From positions 1-5,940 of the forward strand of contig JBBKWQ010000363.1 in NCBI GenBank assembly GCA_037969115.1: a stretch of 5,940 nt of DNA, read 5' to 3'. Position 1 is the first letter of the stretch; every line of letters begins with the position of its first letter. Positions 5,686-5,940 of the stretch are shown here, in pieces. The DNA comes from JBBKWQ01 sp037969115. GTDB taxonomy: Bacteria > Actinomycetota > Acidimicrobiia > Acidimicrobiales > Ilumatobacteraceae. The notes below the pieces were generated by a model. The model was not told the origin of the DNA. It saw only the letters and a program-made list of their open reading frames with translations, and made no database searches. The translations under genes were made by a program, and so were the position numbers.

Positions 5686-5940
5686 ATGTATGCCACCTTG
5701 ATCGAGCTCGTACAGCTGGGACGGCCGTTGCTGGCCGACGGCGCCACGGGCACCAACTATTTCGTGATGGGACTCGGTCCAGGCGATCCCCCTGAGTTCT
5801 GGAACATCGACTCGCCCGACAAGGTGCGCTCACTCCATCAACAGTTCGTCGACGCCGGGTCCGACGTGATCCTCACGAATACGTTCGGATGCAACCGCAT
5901 GCGTCTCAAGCTGCATCGCGCCGAACACCGGGTCCACGAG
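5686..5940 (+). CDS. bmt: Betaine/homocysteine S-methyltransferase, 5' part
   Basis: Eighty-five codons are visible before the window ends, roughly a quarter of a usual family member. The protein would transfer a methyl group from betaine or a similar donor to homocysteine to make methionine. The N-terminal signature of the homocysteine S-methyltransferase barrel is clear: LLADGATGTNYF (15-26), PPEFWN (35-40), FVDAGSDVILTNTFG (54-68) and RLKLH (73-77). These match bacterial Bmt proteins better than MmuM-type enzymes or MetH, as judged from memory. The zinc-binding cysteines lie beyond the window edge. The ATG at 5686 is chosen because the overlapping ATG at 5690 meets a stop after three codons. 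It starts 18 bp after ald on the same strand, so an operon is possible. No Shine-Dalgarno is visible. The frame is open to the edge; the methyl donor is inferred. Confidence 0.85.
   Translation, partial: MYATLIELVQLGRPLLADGATGTNYFVMGLGPGDPPEFWNIDSPDKVRSLHQQFVDAGSDVILTNTFGCNRMRLKLHRAEHRVHE

Noticed and set aside
4746..5795. Open frame of 349 codons on the plus strand in another frame of ald, running into the methyltransferase gene
   Set aside because: It is an out-of-frame reading with a very Arg-rich product that spans two well-supported genes.

Overview
The window is GC-rich (by eye about two-thirds G+C, with strong G/C preference at third codon positions) and packed with metabolic genes. 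It looks like chromosomal DNA from a high-GC bacterium, most likely an actinobacterium. The evidence is the divergent AldR-type regulator/alanine dehydrogenase pair known from mycobacteria, actinobacterial-style Lrp/AsnC proteins, -10-like TANNNT hexamers very close to some start codons, and a near absence of Shine-Dalgarno sequences. An Acidimicrobiia/Ilumatobacter-like origin would fit, but that is a guess. No mobile element, phage gene, CRISPR array, tRNA or rRNA was seen.

Layout from left to right: (1) 1-154, a short region between genes with several TTGAC/GTCAA words. (2) A D-2-hydroxyacid dehydrogenase-family oxidoreductase on the minus strand (155-1090). (3) An Lrp/AsnC regulator on the plus strand (1127-1615), divergent from it across only 36 bp. 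(4) An alpha/beta-hydrolase-fold protein on the minus strand (1529-2527), whose 3' end overlaps the regulator's 3' end by 87 bp. (5) A gamma-aminobutyraldehyde dehydrogenase (PatD type) on the minus strand (2545-3972), 17 bp upstream of the hydrolase. (6) A second Lrp/AsnC regulator on the minus strand (4028-4474), 55 bp upstream of the aldehyde dehydrogenase. (7) L-alanine dehydrogenase on the plus strand (4537-5667), divergent from regulator 2 across 62 bp. (8) The first 85 codons of a betaine/homocysteine S-methyltransferase on the plus strand (5686 to the window edge).

Together the genes suggest amino-acid and amine catabolism under amino-acid-responsive control. Regulator 2 probably controls ald (alanine to pyruvate and ammonium). 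The aldehyde dehydrogenase would oxidise 4-aminobutanal from putrescine to GABA. Regulator 1 resembles Lrp-like proteins found near putrescine/GABA genes and may govern the aldehyde dehydrogenase, the adjacent dehydrogenase, or both. The roles of the hydrolase and of the hydroxyacid dehydrogenase's substrate are open.

I found no clear new system. The most interesting points are the two tight divergent regulator/enzyme pairs, the 87-bp antisense overlap, an unusual cofactor site in the D-2-hydroxyacid dehydrogenase, the hydrolase tied to the aldehyde dehydrogenase, and the general lack of ribosome-binding sites. Several long open frames opposite the real genes (up to about 520 codons) are explained by codon phase and base composition and are not reported as genes.
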